Source of the DNA: Adiantum capillus-veneris
Taxonomy: Eukaryota > Streptophyta > Polypodiopsida > Polypodiales > Pteridaceae
DNA: 64,000 bases
Assembly: GCA_014529385.2 (NCBI GenBank)
Contig: CM043952.1
Span: 66,094,870 to 66,158,869, forward strand
Direction of reading: 5' to 3'
Under the pieces are notes generated by a model that saw nothing but the letters and a program-made list of their open reading frames with translations, was not told the origin of the DNA and searched no databases. Positions 34,196 through 45,639 of this stretch are shown here, piece after piece (the stretch's first letter is position 1; every line of letters begins with the position of its first letter). A program made the position numbers and the translations under genes.

Positions 34196-35890
34196 CATGC
34201 CTTAGACTCGTGGAGCGAAGCACTATTTATTGGGGACTCCTTTCATTATGCGGACGGATCACCAAAGCCTTAAGTACTTCATGACGTAGACCAAGCTCTC
34301 CGACAAACAAATGAGGTGGGCAAATTTTCTTTCGCAATTTCATTTTCATATTGCCCACATTGTTGGCAAGCATAATCAAGTAGCCGATGCACTCTCAAGA
34401 CGACCGAGAGTGAATGCGGTTTCCATAGCAACTTACAATGATCTATCTTCTATGATAGATGAGTATGCTATTGATCCCAATTTTAGAGATGTGATTTCAG
34501 CCCTTGCACTAGGGAAGAAAGAGGAACCATTTACTTTACAAGATGGTTATCTTCATTATGGCAATAGACTATGTGTTACTAACTCACTACGTGAGAAAGT
34601 AATGTATGAATCTCATGCTCCTCCTTATGTGGGGCATAGAGGGATTCAGTCTACCCTAAAAGGGATTGAAACATATTTCTATTGGCCTACCATAAAAGCA
34701 AACATACAAGAGTATGTTTCTAAATGTGTGGTATGCCAAAAGACGAAGTTTGATAGAGGGAAGCAACCTGGATTGCTTCAACCTTTGACAATCCCCAATT
34801 CACTATGAGAGAGCATATCCATGGATTTTATCTTTGGATTGCCTAAGTCTATCCATGGGAATATAGGAATATGGACGATAATATACAGGTTGAGTAAACA
34901 AACTCATTTTATACCTGTCAAAAAGACTATCAAAGCCCATCAAATGGCAATCCTCTTTATATCACAAATCTTCAAGTACCATGGCTTGCCAATGTCCATA
35001 GTATCGGATAGAGATCCTAGAATGACCAGTACTTTTTGGAAGGGTCTCTTTGAGAGTTTAGGGAGAAGGCTAAATTTCTCTTCGGTCTATCACCTGCAAA
35101 CGAATGGCCAAAGTGAAATAGCTAACCTAACAATTCTTGATCTACTAAAAGCCTACGTAACGCAAGTAAATTAAAGGTCCCAATGGGAGAAGTACTTACC
35201 CTTAGTGGAGTATGCCTACAACAACACTGTACATACTTCCACGGGAAAAGCACCTTTTGAGCTAATTGAGTGAAGATCCAAAAGTTTCCTGCTACTTAAA
35301 GTACACGGGAAGATCTTCACTGTAGATGAGTATAGCCGAGACGTACAAGAATCTTTCAAAAGATTAAGGATGCTAGCTCTATCTCACAGCAAAGGCAAAA
35401 GGCTACTGCTGATAAGCACAGAAGAGCCCAAGCCTTTAAAGAAAACGATTGGGTCTTGTTTAAATTTTTCAAGGCTCAATTAAGGCACACCACGGGCAAG
35501 AATCCTACGGGACACCAAAAGTACTATGCTAAGTTAGCAAAAAGGTACTATGGTCCCTTCCAGATTCTTAGACCAATCAATGAGATGGCCTATCAACTCA
35601 AGTTGCCCAGTCATTGGCTCATACACAATGATTTCCATGTGAGCCTACTACAGCCTAACAAAGGAGAGCCTCCTCAAGAACCAACTATTGAAGACCAACC
35701 GGAGATTGAGGACCAAGAAGAGGTGCTGCAGCCCGAGTTCATCATCCGACATGAAGACAAGGTATTAAGAGGCGGTAAGACTGTCTGATGGTATCTTATT
35801 AAGTTTAAGAATTATCCTTTTGAAGGTGCTAGATGGATGCAAGGCATACAATAAAAGGATAACCTAAACCTTGTCAATGCTTACAATGCT
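34196..35890 (+). pseudogene. G4 RNase H end, integrase and C-terminal tail
   Basis: The RNase H end (SLKYFM, MRWANFLSQFHFHIAHI, ADALSRRP) is followed by the integrase zinc region (HAPPYVGHRG...SKCVVCQ). In the core are SMDFIFGLPKS, SIVSDRDPRMTSTFW and GQSEIANL, so all three catalytic positions are present. In-frame stops at about 34806, 35172 and 35270 and small shifts break it. The tail (35456-35788) holds the [10 protein letters not shown] motif and the start of a chromodomain-like segment that breaks at about 35788. Confidence 0.9.
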
Positions 35891-36241
35891 TCCCTAGAGT
35901 AAGAAATTGTACAAATGTTTAAAATGAACAAGCTTTTGTCTTAGAAGACTCTCTTTTTCTTTATTGTGCACAAATGTTAAGTAGTATGCATGCTTAGAAT
36001 CAAGTTTGTGGAGACGACGTCTTCCAAACACCAAGTAGAGCTTGTCACTCTACTATGGAAGATTGATAGGGCTAATGCGCAGATATGCTTGCGACAGCTT
36101 AGGCTCTCAAGCGCCAAATGGATTAGTCATCCATTCTGGAACGATGTCGTAGGGTAAGGTAGGGATCCTCTACCCGCTAGAAAAAGGACTAATGAATAGG
36201 CTTTATCTTCTCTACCCCATAGTCAAGGATGACTATGACTT

Positions 36242-36252
36242 TAAGAGAGAGG
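36242..36252 (+). other. G4 polypurine tract
   Basis: AAGAGAGAGG directly before GTAA and the 3' LTR. It aligns with the G2 tract on the minus strand. Confidence 0.75.
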
Positions 36253-36632
36253 TAATTTTATAATAACTAATATCTAATTCTCCTAAATGATTTTCTCATG
36301 TTAAACTGATCATTTAATATGGGGAAGTACCAAGGGAGAAAAATCTAGAATATTGGTTAAGCTGGTAGACCGGCCATAGTAGGGATCCAAAGGAGGGAAA
36401 ATAGGGATCCAAAGGGGGGGCCATCTGCAAAAGAGCAATGTGCAACAATGGGCTTCAAAGACCCTAAGGTTCAGTCCATTAAGACTTCCAAAATGCTAAG
36501 GTTCCAAATTTCAAAGGTTATGTTCAATGGTCCAACCCTAGGGAAAATTGGATGCTTTGAGTGTACACAAAAGTCTTTACAAGCTCCAACATAGGAGGGG
36601 GCGAGCCCTTTTAGTAGGTAAAGAGAGAGAAA

Positions 36633-36633
<1 letters not shown>

Positions 36634-36692
<59 letters not shown>
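36634..36692. repeat. (CA)n microsatellite in G4 3' LTR
   Basis: About 58 bp of CA. The corresponding part of the 5' LTR is deleted. Confidence 0.95.
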
Positions 36693-36695
<3 letters not shown>

Positions 36696-37196
36696 ATACA
36701 AGCCCCTTACACAAAGGGCATAGTGGACACATGTCAGCTCCCTAGGCCAATTGGCCACTAGGTGCACTCAAATCCTATTGGATGGCCATAGAGGTGGACC
36801 AATGAGAATTAGGCTAGAGTAAATCTAGTTTAATTCATTTAAAAACACTTGACAAAAGAACCAATAAGAATTAAGCTCTTTAGAAGACTATTGGACAGTC
36901 TCCCAAGGGGTCAAATGAGCATTCAACAGCCCAATGGCTTGCCTGATTCCTATTAGCCAAAAGATAATTGGGTCCAATGAGAGTTTAGTTGCATTATTTA
37001 ATTACCTAAAGCTCTCACAAAAGGGAAAAGGGGGACAGATGTCACAAGGCTATCACTTATGCTTCTCAATTCTCATTGGCTAAGCTTTGCAGGATCCAAT
37101 GGGGTGTCAGCAAGAGAGAGAGGGGGCTGATTTTGGCAAGGCATTATCACACACACACACACACACACTCACACAATCTCATGTCTGGAGCAAGAA

Positions 37197-37199
<3 letters not shown>

Positions 37200-37254
<55 letters not shown>
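37200..37254. repeat. (CT)n microsatellite in G4 3' LTR
   Basis: About 54 bp of CT, matching the tract at about 30186-30239 in the 5' LTR. The tract was therefore part of the element when it inserted. Confidence 0.95.
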
Positions 37255-37257
<3 letters not shown>

Positions 37258-37926
37258 TCTCAAGCTTTAATGGAAAGCTCATAATCTACTCCAAGATTGG
37301 GAGAAGGGAGGCCTACACCAACAACTCTTGGCTTTGTGATGCAAATCCAACCAAGAGCCAAGCTTCAATGCATGCTCATCTCCTCTACCATGCTAATTAC
37401 TAAGCTATGCTAAGATTTTAGGAGTGATTATGTGAGGAAATATACTTCTTTCTCGTAAGACTACTCCTTCTTTCTCTCAATCTACTCTCATACCCCGCTA
37501 GCTCTTACCATCTTTGAAGGTGTGTGAGGTCTTGGGTCTAAGACCGTGAGGGAGTTGATGTTGTGTTTTATAAGTGTTTGCTTAGTGCTTGAAGCTTCCA
37601 TATTCATTGCACTAGCTAGTGAAGGAACACAAAGGATTGTACTGTAAAATGTCTCCCTTGATGGGGGAAACCTATAATACAAAGCCTTTTGGAGGGGGGA
37701 CCGCCCGGCTCCATGTAAATCCTGTCCTCAACTGTTGTCAATAGCTTAGTTTCTCTCTCTTTTGAAGTATTGTTCATGCCTATCTAACTAGGTGTTATGC
37801 TTTTTGCTGCTCTCTCCCCATCCAAGCACTCTTGCCATGCTCATTAGGAATCTATTCTAATGAAATGCTCACTATCTCTATGCTATTTTCCGCTACACAC
37901 AAGTTACTAGGCCATTAAATGTTACA

Positions 37927-39259
37927 GTTTCTATCTCTGATCTCATTTGATCATTTGTTTCATTTCCCGTGTGCTCAATTTCCCCATTTCTTTCATGGAT
38001 TAATGCTTCCTACTTAGGGATGGTTTGTTTCTCTGGCTCCATTAGAGCTCAAGCTATCTCTATGAGTCTTTTGCACATTTCAAGTCTCTATCTCTCAATC
38101 TCAGGATGCGGATATGTCAACCATCTCTGTTCCAGTGTCTGGTTGGTTTTTAGTCTAGCCTCAAATACTTGTAACATAGCGTCTAATGGCTCTCGAACTT
38201 TGTCTACCAGGGCTGAACCTCACGACAATATCTTGGCTTACGTCACTCCTCTTGTTTGATCCTTCTTTTCCCTTTCATGTTTTAGATGCTCCTTGGCTTG
38301 TTGCAACTTGGTTTCTAAGGCAGTATTCTCTTTTTAGCCTTTTAGCTTTCATTTTGTCTTGTTTAACTTTCCATGATTTTCTTTTGAGTCCTCACTACTA
38401 TGCTCTCAATTTCCATTTGATCAGGTAGTTTATGTTCCTCCTCAACAAGTTTGTTTCTGGCAGCTCCTTGAGCTTGAGCTCTTTTCATTGCATTTATTGG
38501 AATCGTGGGTTCTACCTCAAATCCACTTGAATAAGGTAACACTCCTACATTGTTCATTGTTGCTTTTCCCGTGTTATCAAGATTTTTGGGATAGTTTGGA
38601 AGAACATGAGTGATTGCACATTCATCACATAATCCAAAAATCTCTTTACTTTCACCCTTGTGTGGAAAACTTCTTGCCCAATGATCACCTCCACATTCAT
38701 AGCATGGTCCTACTTGTTGTGTAGCTGGTGGTGCAACTGATGGTTGTTCTTGCCTAGTAGGAATGGTCTTTGATCCATGCTCTTGATTGACTATGAACAT
38801 CAAGGTGTTTTTGTCCATCATATAATGATTTTTCATGGGTTGTGACACATAGGATGGTTGTGCAATCAATCCTAAACTCTTCCATGAAGGATAGGTATCT
38901 CTAGCATAAGAAGTACTCTCTGGCATCATTCCATAAGTATCTCTAGGCTTGTTGTAATACAAAGAAGACATCCTCAATGCTTGGCTCTCATGTGGTTCAG
39001 TTGGTTGAGTATAGTTGACTACTCCTCTACTATCATTTTGAAGAAGTGGTTGTTGCCCTAACATATGTTGCAATCTTGGGTGAGTGTTATACCATTTGGT
39101 GGGATGATCCCCTCCACAAGTGTCACTTGCAATCTTGGCTGAGTGTTACACCATGTGGTGGGATGATCCCCTCCACAAGTGTCACATCTCATCATTTGTT
39201 GTTGTCATACATTTGGGTTCTCTCTATAGCCTTGATTCATTCTCCTTACCACTTCTTCC
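37927..39259 (-). pseudogene. Retroelement gag remnant with paired zinc knuckles
   Basis: The minus frame 39073-38363 is open for 236 codons. It has CYECGGDHWARSF, a C-x2-C-x3-H-x4-[C] knuckle with the last Cys changed to Phe, then a second Cys pair (GLCDECAITHVLPNYP). Upstream on the minus strand (39200-39066) another knuckle, CDTCGGDHPTTWC, lies in a 59-bp tandem duplication that shifts the frame. The tail is acidic and Gln-rich. No pol domain is attached. From 37927 to 38362 I see only its decayed continuation. Confidence 0.65.
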
Positions 39260-39489
39260 TAGTACAATATACATGTGGTTGTGATGTGTGTGAACACACT
39301 TAGGACCACCGGGGCATTTTTTCCCTCACTAGGACATTTCCCCCCCGTGCATTGTATATACGCCCATCACTCTAGGGCTATCTCATCTTTTCATTGCACA
39401 CTAAGGAAAACGCTCTTTGTTGTGTGCCTTGAGCCTTCTTTATCTTCTCCAAGCTTTGTGTACATATGTTTGCAACCCTATTTCCAACA
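39260..39489 (+). repeat. C2 5' LTR (230 bp)
   Basis: Aligned with the C1 LTRs from TAGTACAATATACATG (TG mutated to TA) to TTTCCAACA. A diverged primer site, TTTGTATCAGAGAAGG, follows at 39491. Confidence 0.88.
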
Positions 39490-39848
39490 ATTTGTATCAG
39501 AGAAGGTTGCGTCCTCCCGAGCTACATCGCCAACATCGCCAGCAAATGCGTGCTCAATTTCTTTGATTTCAGTGAGCTTTGGTTGACAAATAATTTGGGA
39601 AAGCTCATAGAGTTTGGTATGCTCAAATTTTTCATTTGGGCTCATTCCGCCCTCCGTTTCTACTACACGCAGTGTTGCAGAGGCTATTTCTTCATTTTGT
39701 GCAGAATTTATGTCGATGTTGTTTTCTACATAACAAGTCCCTTACAGTCTAGACTCTTTGGGTTGTGCTATATAGAACACATTAGTCCCACTTTGTTTCT
39801 CCTATTTTGGGGGAATTTTCACATCAGCAAGATGCAAGCATTCACCAT

Positions 39849-40740
39849 GGCTGACAACAACACATATGTATTCAAGATGTTTGCTGTTGAGGATAGGTTG
39901 GATGGGGACAATTACTCAATGTGGGCTTACATGATGCAACATGTTCTTGTGTCAAAGGGTGTTCGGAATATTGTGCAGGATATTGATGTACATCTTGGTT
40001 CTCTCGATATAGGGGATGTTGAGGATGCTGTAGGTTTTGGTGGTAGAATTGCTACTATTAGAGCTGTTTTGCCTACGATTGAGCAAGCTCGTTGGGATGT
40101 AAGAGATGTGCAAGCTCATGTATTTATTGCATTAGCTGTAAAGTGTACTATTTCTCATCACATTCGTTTAGCTAAATCTTCAAAATAGGCTTGGGATATT
40201 CTAGCCGGTCTTTATGCAAGTCATAAATGAGGCAAAAATCGCATTGTTGCGTAAAGAGTTGGACTCAAAGATTATGCATGAGGAAGATGACATGGAAACT
40301 TTCCTTCTTGGAAACTTATTTATGCAAGCGAAGTCATTTCTGACAATTCCCTTGTGCAGATTGTTTGTGATGCTTTGCTAGATTCTTACCGAACTTTTGC
40401 CAGTACTTGGAGACTTATGACCCAAGAAAATCCTGAAGTTGTCAAGTTTGATGCATTATGCACATTGCTGTTGCAAGAGTCACTTTCCAAAAAAAAGAGG
40501 GCTAAATTGTGTACTTGAACAGGCTTTTGTGGATGCTCAAAGAAAAGGTGGTAACAACAATGTAGCCACTTCTCATGGTTCTTCCGCGAGTGGTAAATCA
40601 CATGTTTCTAATGCTTCTACTAGCAGCACTACATTTGGGAATTCTGGTGACAAAGGCAAAAAGAAGATGCGTTGCCATTATTGGAAAGCTAATGATCAAG
40701 AAATGTCCAAATTAGAAGGCTAAGAAGATAGAGGTTGGCT
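39849..40740 (+). pseudogene. C2 copia gag remnant
   Basis: ATG at 39849; DRLDGDNYSMWAYMMQHVL and the UBN2-type core are open to a TAG at 40186-40188, the same position as the TAG in C1. After it WDILAGLYASH continues, then frame shifts. The knuckle is damaged: CHYWKANDQ (second Cys changed to Trp) and the rest is deleted. Confidence 0.9.
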
Positions 40741-40772
40741 CCACTACAAGTGTAGCTATTGTAGAGTCTTTT

Positions 40773-42405
40773 GTGAAAGGATATTGTGATTCTGATGTAG
40801 ATACAAAATGGGCTATTAGTGCAGAGCGCACTTATGATCCTTCTATCCATGATGCATATATGTCAATTGCTGCATATGCTCATGTGTGGTACTTTGACAG
40901 TGGTGCTACAAAGCACATTACCTCTCACCATGACTTGTTTACCTCTCTCAAGGATGTCCCTCATGGGGATACAATCAATTATGCTAACAATGCGTCTTAT
41001 CTGATCAAGGGAGTTGGAAAGATTGTGTTGACTGCTGCAAATGGCAGTTATTTCACACTTGTTGATGCATTCTATGTACCTGGGATAAAAAAGAACCTTT
41101 TTTCTATATTTGTGCTTGCTAGACTTGGTCTTCTTGTTGCTAGACTTTGTGGATGATAGTCTACAAATGTACAGTTCATGATCTCAATTTCAATGATGAA
41201 ATTGTTGCATCTGGCATTTTATGCTTTGGGCTATATAAGCTCACTTTGTATGACAAGTGTGGGTAGAATTTTGCAAATGATGTTGTGGATTCAAAGGCTA
41301 TTTTAGATGCAAAACTTTGGCATACACATTTTGGGTATCTAAATTTTTCCAGTTTGTTGCGTTTGCAAAAATCTGATATGGTCACTTCTTTGAAGCCTCT
41401 TGAAGCACTTGTGAAGCATGTTTGTGAAGGCTGTATTTTGGGTAAGATGAAATGTTTAAAATTTCTAAAGGATGATTCAGTAAGGGCTACATGCAGGTTG
41501 CAGCTTGTGCATAGCAATGTTTATGGGCCCATGCAAACTCCGTCCTTGGGAAATTACCTATACTTTGTGACTTTCATTGATAATTACTCTAGGCATGCAT
41601 GGGCCTATCTGCTTAAAGTGAAGTTTGAAGTGTTTATGTGTCTCAAGCAATTTCTGGCTATGGTTGAAAATGTCTCAAAATGTACTATGGGCACCATTCG
41701 TTTTGATTGAGGGGGGAGTATATGTCTCATGAATTTAATGCATTTCTGGCTAGTCGTGGGATGAAACACCAATGTACAATTCCTTACACACCTTAACAAA
41801 ATGATGTTGCTAAAAGGAAAAATAGGTCGCTTAAAGAAATGGCACGATGTATGACCGGTCAAAAGTCACATCCATTCTGGCTTGAGGCTATCATATGTGC
41901 CACTTATGGACTTAATAAGTGTCCTACAAAAGCTTTACAATCTATGAGTCCTTCTGAAGCATGGCATAATAGAAAGCCTTATATTGAGCACATGCATGTT
42001 TTTGCTTGTTTGGCTTATGCTTTGGTGCTACAAACGCAGTGCAAGAATTGGATGATAAGCATGTCAAACGCATTTTTGTTGGTTATAGTGCTGAAAGCAA
42101 AGGTTACAAGTTGTACCATCCGCAAACAAAGCGTGTTTTGGTTTCACGGGATGTTGTATTTTTGGAAGATTCTGTTCAGCCCTTGCTGTCATGTACTAGA
42201 GATAGTAATGTTAGCTCACATGACATTTATGACAATTTGTTGCCTCTTTTCAGTGGTGGAAGTTCGAATGTATATTCAAATGAGGCATATGTAAAGCCTA
42301 TGGGGGTTTTTGAAAATGTTACCGATCAACCAATATCTAATGTAGTTGTACATGATGTACTTGATGAGGAGAGAATGAGCAAGCTAGAGGTATGCCAAAA
42401 TGGCT
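40773..42405 (+). pseudogene. C2 copia protease and integrase remnant
   Basis: Protease WYFDSGATKHITSHHD at about 40888 onward, intact at its active site. In the integrase the first catalytic Asp seems lost (LVHSNVYGPM where C1 has LVHSDVCGPM), and a TGA near 41708 falls at the second Asp box. The Glu box is changed as well (VAKRKNRS against VERKNGS). The integrase end is readable to about 41990, then shifts frame into the DKHVKRIFVGYSAESKGYK region (42050-42110). Confidence 0.9.
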
Positions 42406-42685
42406 GATGCATACTTTGCATGACAGTAAATTGGATGCACCTTTATCTAGTCGTACTCAATCAGGTTCTCGCCATGCATCTTATGCATCAGATTGTTATG
42501 CTTTGGCTGTTTCTAGCTTATGTGATGTTGAGGAACCTTTGCCTTTTGATAAAGCACGAAATCCAAAGAATTGGATGGCTACCATGCAATTAGAATATGA
42601 TGCACTTATAGAAAATGACACATGGACTTTAGGAAAAAAGGCCATTGGTACAATGTGGGTTTACAAGTTGAAACGCAAGCCGGAT
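42392..42685 (+). pseudogene. C2 reverse transcriptase, left part
   Basis: The copia RT entry region (FDKARNPKNWMATMQLEYDA, about 42547-42606; then TMWVYKLKRKPD) stops at 42685, the first copy of CGGAT. The next residues of the domain are found at 56958. Confidence 0.92.
42681..42685. repeat. Target duplication, left copy, element X
   Basis: CGGAT, repeated exactly at 56958-56962. Removing X and one copy rejoins the copia RT reading frame. Confidence 0.92.
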
Positions 42686-42847
42686 TGTCAGGACACAGGT
42701 CCTATGGGTAGGGCCCTACCCTAAAGGGGGGTCACGGACCCCGGCCATGTGCCAGCTAGCAGTGTGGACAGGGGATCCTAGGGCTAAGAGCCTATAAGTA
42801 TGGGCGGTTGGGTGGAGGATCCAGGTCTCTAGCTCCTAGGGTTCTCA
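42686..42847 (+). repeat. Element X left inverted terminal repeat (LTR-like)
   Basis: 162 bp, TGTCAGGACACAGG to GGGTTCTCA. It contains TATAAGTA at 42793-42800 pointing inward. The match to the right arm goes 10-11 bp further (TATTGGTACCA) and then stops, so the arms share the first bases of what is a primer site on the right. GC-rich compared with its surroundings. Confidence 0.9.
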
Positions 42848-42865
42848 TATTGGTACCAAATATTT

Positions 42866-44468
42866 TTCGTCCTCGAAAACACAAGTGGTGGTATCTTCAT
42901 AAGAACACTAATGTTTTCCACCGTGGCATCCCTCATGGATCCAACGGTTTGTTGAATCGGAACCCGGTTCATTGGGAGGTTCAATGAAATCAAGAATAAC
43001 ATCTTGATTTTCCACATTGTTGTCCTTGTACCACCGTCTTGGTTAACCGACCCGTAACTAACATAATGTGAAGACTCCATTTAAAACTCACTTGAGTATG
43101 TTAAACGAGTTATCATAACGAAGAGGTGTCTAAATGCATACCCAAGTTTCAGACTTTCTGGAGGTACTTGAATGTGCAATATAACCTCGGCTCATCTTTC
43201 CATGAAAGTACTATGCTGACATACTCATCAACAACAACAACCAAGTCCTTGACTTGCTATGGTTTCTTGCTAGTAGCCAACCGCATCAAAACTGATGATT
43301 AAGGTTGATAACTTGAGAATAACAGTCAGAGAATAAAAGTAGCCGTAACATGCCTTTCATCATATGAAGCAAAATCCAAACTAGAAAGGTAACCGATCCA
43401 GTTGTTTCACTTCTTGCTAACGTATGCACTTAGCATATCCTTTAGTGTGATTTAACGTATGCACTTTTCATATCCTTTAGTCCTAAATAGAATGCTTGTA
43501 AACTGCCCATCCTACGCGGGATGAGTAGCAGCAGTAAGAGTGAGGTGCTTTCCCCCAACCACTTACAGACAGTCCCTCATGACTGACGACAAACTATGAC
43601 TCAATCATTGAGTATCCAGCCATATACGCGATATGGAATGGAGACAACCAACTAGTAGCCAATCGGAAACACCCATACTCAACCATCACCTTGTATGGCA
43701 GGGTGTAAACTCATACAAAATCTGCAAGAGAAATTGCACTGATATTGCAAAAAATTACAGAAACAATAAAGTCCATGAATTTGCATGCCGCTCCGAATAA
43801 ATTTGTGTTAAACACTAGGGCCCATAACACCTAGTGTGCATGCATTTAACACAAACTTATCCGAACCGCAATTCCATGACGAGACTTTCCACTATACTTA
43901 CGTGAAAATCTTGCAACAAAAGTTGGACCATAATAGAATGGGACAACCCAGTCACACCTAGGAACCAACCATGAGACATTCTCATGAACGTAGTAGACTT
44001 TGCTATATGTAGAAACAACCCTCCGTTAAGGTGGTTTCACAGCACTCGTAATCACCACAAGTCTGTACTTAGTACCCGACAATTTCTGGCCACTGAAATT
44101 GTACCTGATACTGTGTGCTAAAAAATGGTCGAACCAATGGATACGACCAGCACCTAGGGACTTTGTCGCGACACATTGGTATTTGGCGCCAGTGTCAGTC
44201 CCAGAGACTCATATTCTCCACATGTGGAATATGTCTCAAACAAGGATATCAAGAAAAGTGACATCCATCAAGTACGAGATGTACTTGTGTGTGGAGGTAA
44301 CTGCAAACACTCTGCGACAAGAGTGAGAGGGACCCTCATTCATTGCTCCACACTGGCTAAACCGAACTCCTAGAGTTCCTAGACCATGTTGTATCCCATG
44401 TGACAACATGTGCCAAATTGAACCCTACAAGTAAGTTCGTAACAGCAAAAGACAGAAAGATAGATTGG
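42866..44468. other. Element X interior, left: possible captured exons
   Basis: No known domain. On the minus strand an open stretch next to the arm (43080-42860) reads VENISVLMKIPPLVFSR, and a stretch ending at 43902 reads YYVHENVSWLVPRCDW and PFYYGPTFVARFS before a strong donor-like GTAAGTATAG. A good acceptor-like TTTCTCTTGCAG lies at about 43725-43736. These suggest intron-bearing host sequence, but I cannot name a gene. Confidence 0.3.
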
Positions 44469-44472
44469 ACGC

Positions 44473-45613
44473 TGTCAGGAGTTTTTTGGAGCAAGGGATT
44501 GCGCATATGTACATATACATGCATGGTGCATCAAATAAAGAATTGCCCATTTTTCAGAGCCAGGTGGTTACGTGGGGCCCACATGTGTACAGGTAGGACA
44601 AGGTGTACATAGTGCATCGATTTTCACTATTACCAGTATCACTGTGTTTTTTCTACAATAAGGAGGAGTTGGTAGCGCGTAAAAATTCTCGAGAAAGCTA
44701 TCCGCGGGCCGACGACATGAGGTAAGCAGGTGCGTCAGATGGAATCTAGTGGCGTCAAGAGGTCGAACGGGGTCAATACTTGCACGCGGAGAAGTATGGA
44801 CACGACGTGGGTGTTTTCTTGTGATACTTATGCAGAAAGGTTATCATGAGGACCACTTTTTGGGGCCACTTCACGTGGTTGCGAGATGCATTATTCGGAA
44901 AAACTGAGTGCTAGGTGTGCGGATGATGCAAAAAGGTGACAACTATGCACTGCGAGGTCAGTTTTTGGCCTGTTCGGGGTCCGTTTGAGGTCATCTAAAA
45001 GGCCAAGGGTGCCCAACTAATAAAGCTAAGTGTGGGAACTGAAAAAATTGAGAGAAGACCAGAAAAAACATGGAGAAGAGAGGAGGGACAGCCGCAAGTG
45101 TGTTTTTGCTGTTTTTGGAGCATTTTTTGGCCCTAAACTGCTCATCCGAGGTCGGATTTGAGCACTGTGACATTGTAGGGTGGAGTTTTTGGGCGTTCCG
45201 GACGCAATGGCGCTGTCCATTTTGCCAAATTCCTCACAGATTTTCTGCTATTTTTCTGTGTAATCTTCTCCGGTGAGTGAAACCTCTGCTTAACTTTGTG
45301 GTTGTATCTGGTGTATTTCCTCAATACTGTGTAAACTATTTGCCCCATTGGTGTTGGGCTGAGATTCATTGAGTCTAAACAACAACAATTTGCCTCCTTT
45401 GAGCTGAATTGAGAGTGTGTGTGTGAGTGTGTATGTGTGAGTGTTGAGTGGGCAAGTGGGAATCTCTCTCTTCTCACTCCGTCTGTGTGTTTCCTGTCTC
45501 GGCCAGGCTGGTTGTGTAAGCCGAGTGGTGCCCCATAATGTGTGTGTGTATCATCCCAAGAGTGTGTGTCGGGTCATTATAGAGGCGTTGTGTGTGTTTC
45601 CATCCCGCTCACA
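44473..45613 (+). repeat. G5 5' LTR (1141 bp)
   Basis: TGTCAGGAGTTTTTTGG to GCTCACA; matches 52053-53194 over its whole length. GT-rich near the end (about 45415-45600). Confidence 0.95.
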
Positions 45614-45619
45614 TTCTTT

Positions 45620-45639
45620 TGGCGCCCCCACGGAGGATC
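45620..45639 (+). other. G5 primer-binding site
   Basis: TGGCGCCCCCACGGAGGATC begins six bases after the LTR and closely resembles the G6 site (58900-58919). I do not know which tRNA it pairs with. Confidence 0.7.

Larger units (their letters stand above)
30146..37926 (+). mobile_element. Ty3/gypsy chromovirus-type element G4
   Basis: Truncated 5' LTR, primer site, leader, gag, protease, RT, part of RNase H, integrase, C-terminal tail, polypurine tract and full 3' LTR, all on the plus strand. It is the same family as G1/G2. A deletion at about 34180 removes RT thumb to RNase H; several stops and frameshifts are present. The two LTRs are about 95% alike where both exist. Confidence 0.92.
36256..37926 (+). 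repeat. G4 3' LTR (about 1671 bp)
   Basis: The start is placed by alignment with the G2 LTR (TTTTATAATAACTAATATC against TGTCATAAAATCTAATATC), so the TG end has mutated; it ends ATGTTACA. It contains a CA tract at about 36634-36692 and a CA/CT pair at about 37150-37254. Confidence 0.85.

Noticed and set aside
36471-36767. Cys-Val or His-Thr repeat frames
   Set aside because: Translation of the CA microsatellite in the G4 3' LTR.
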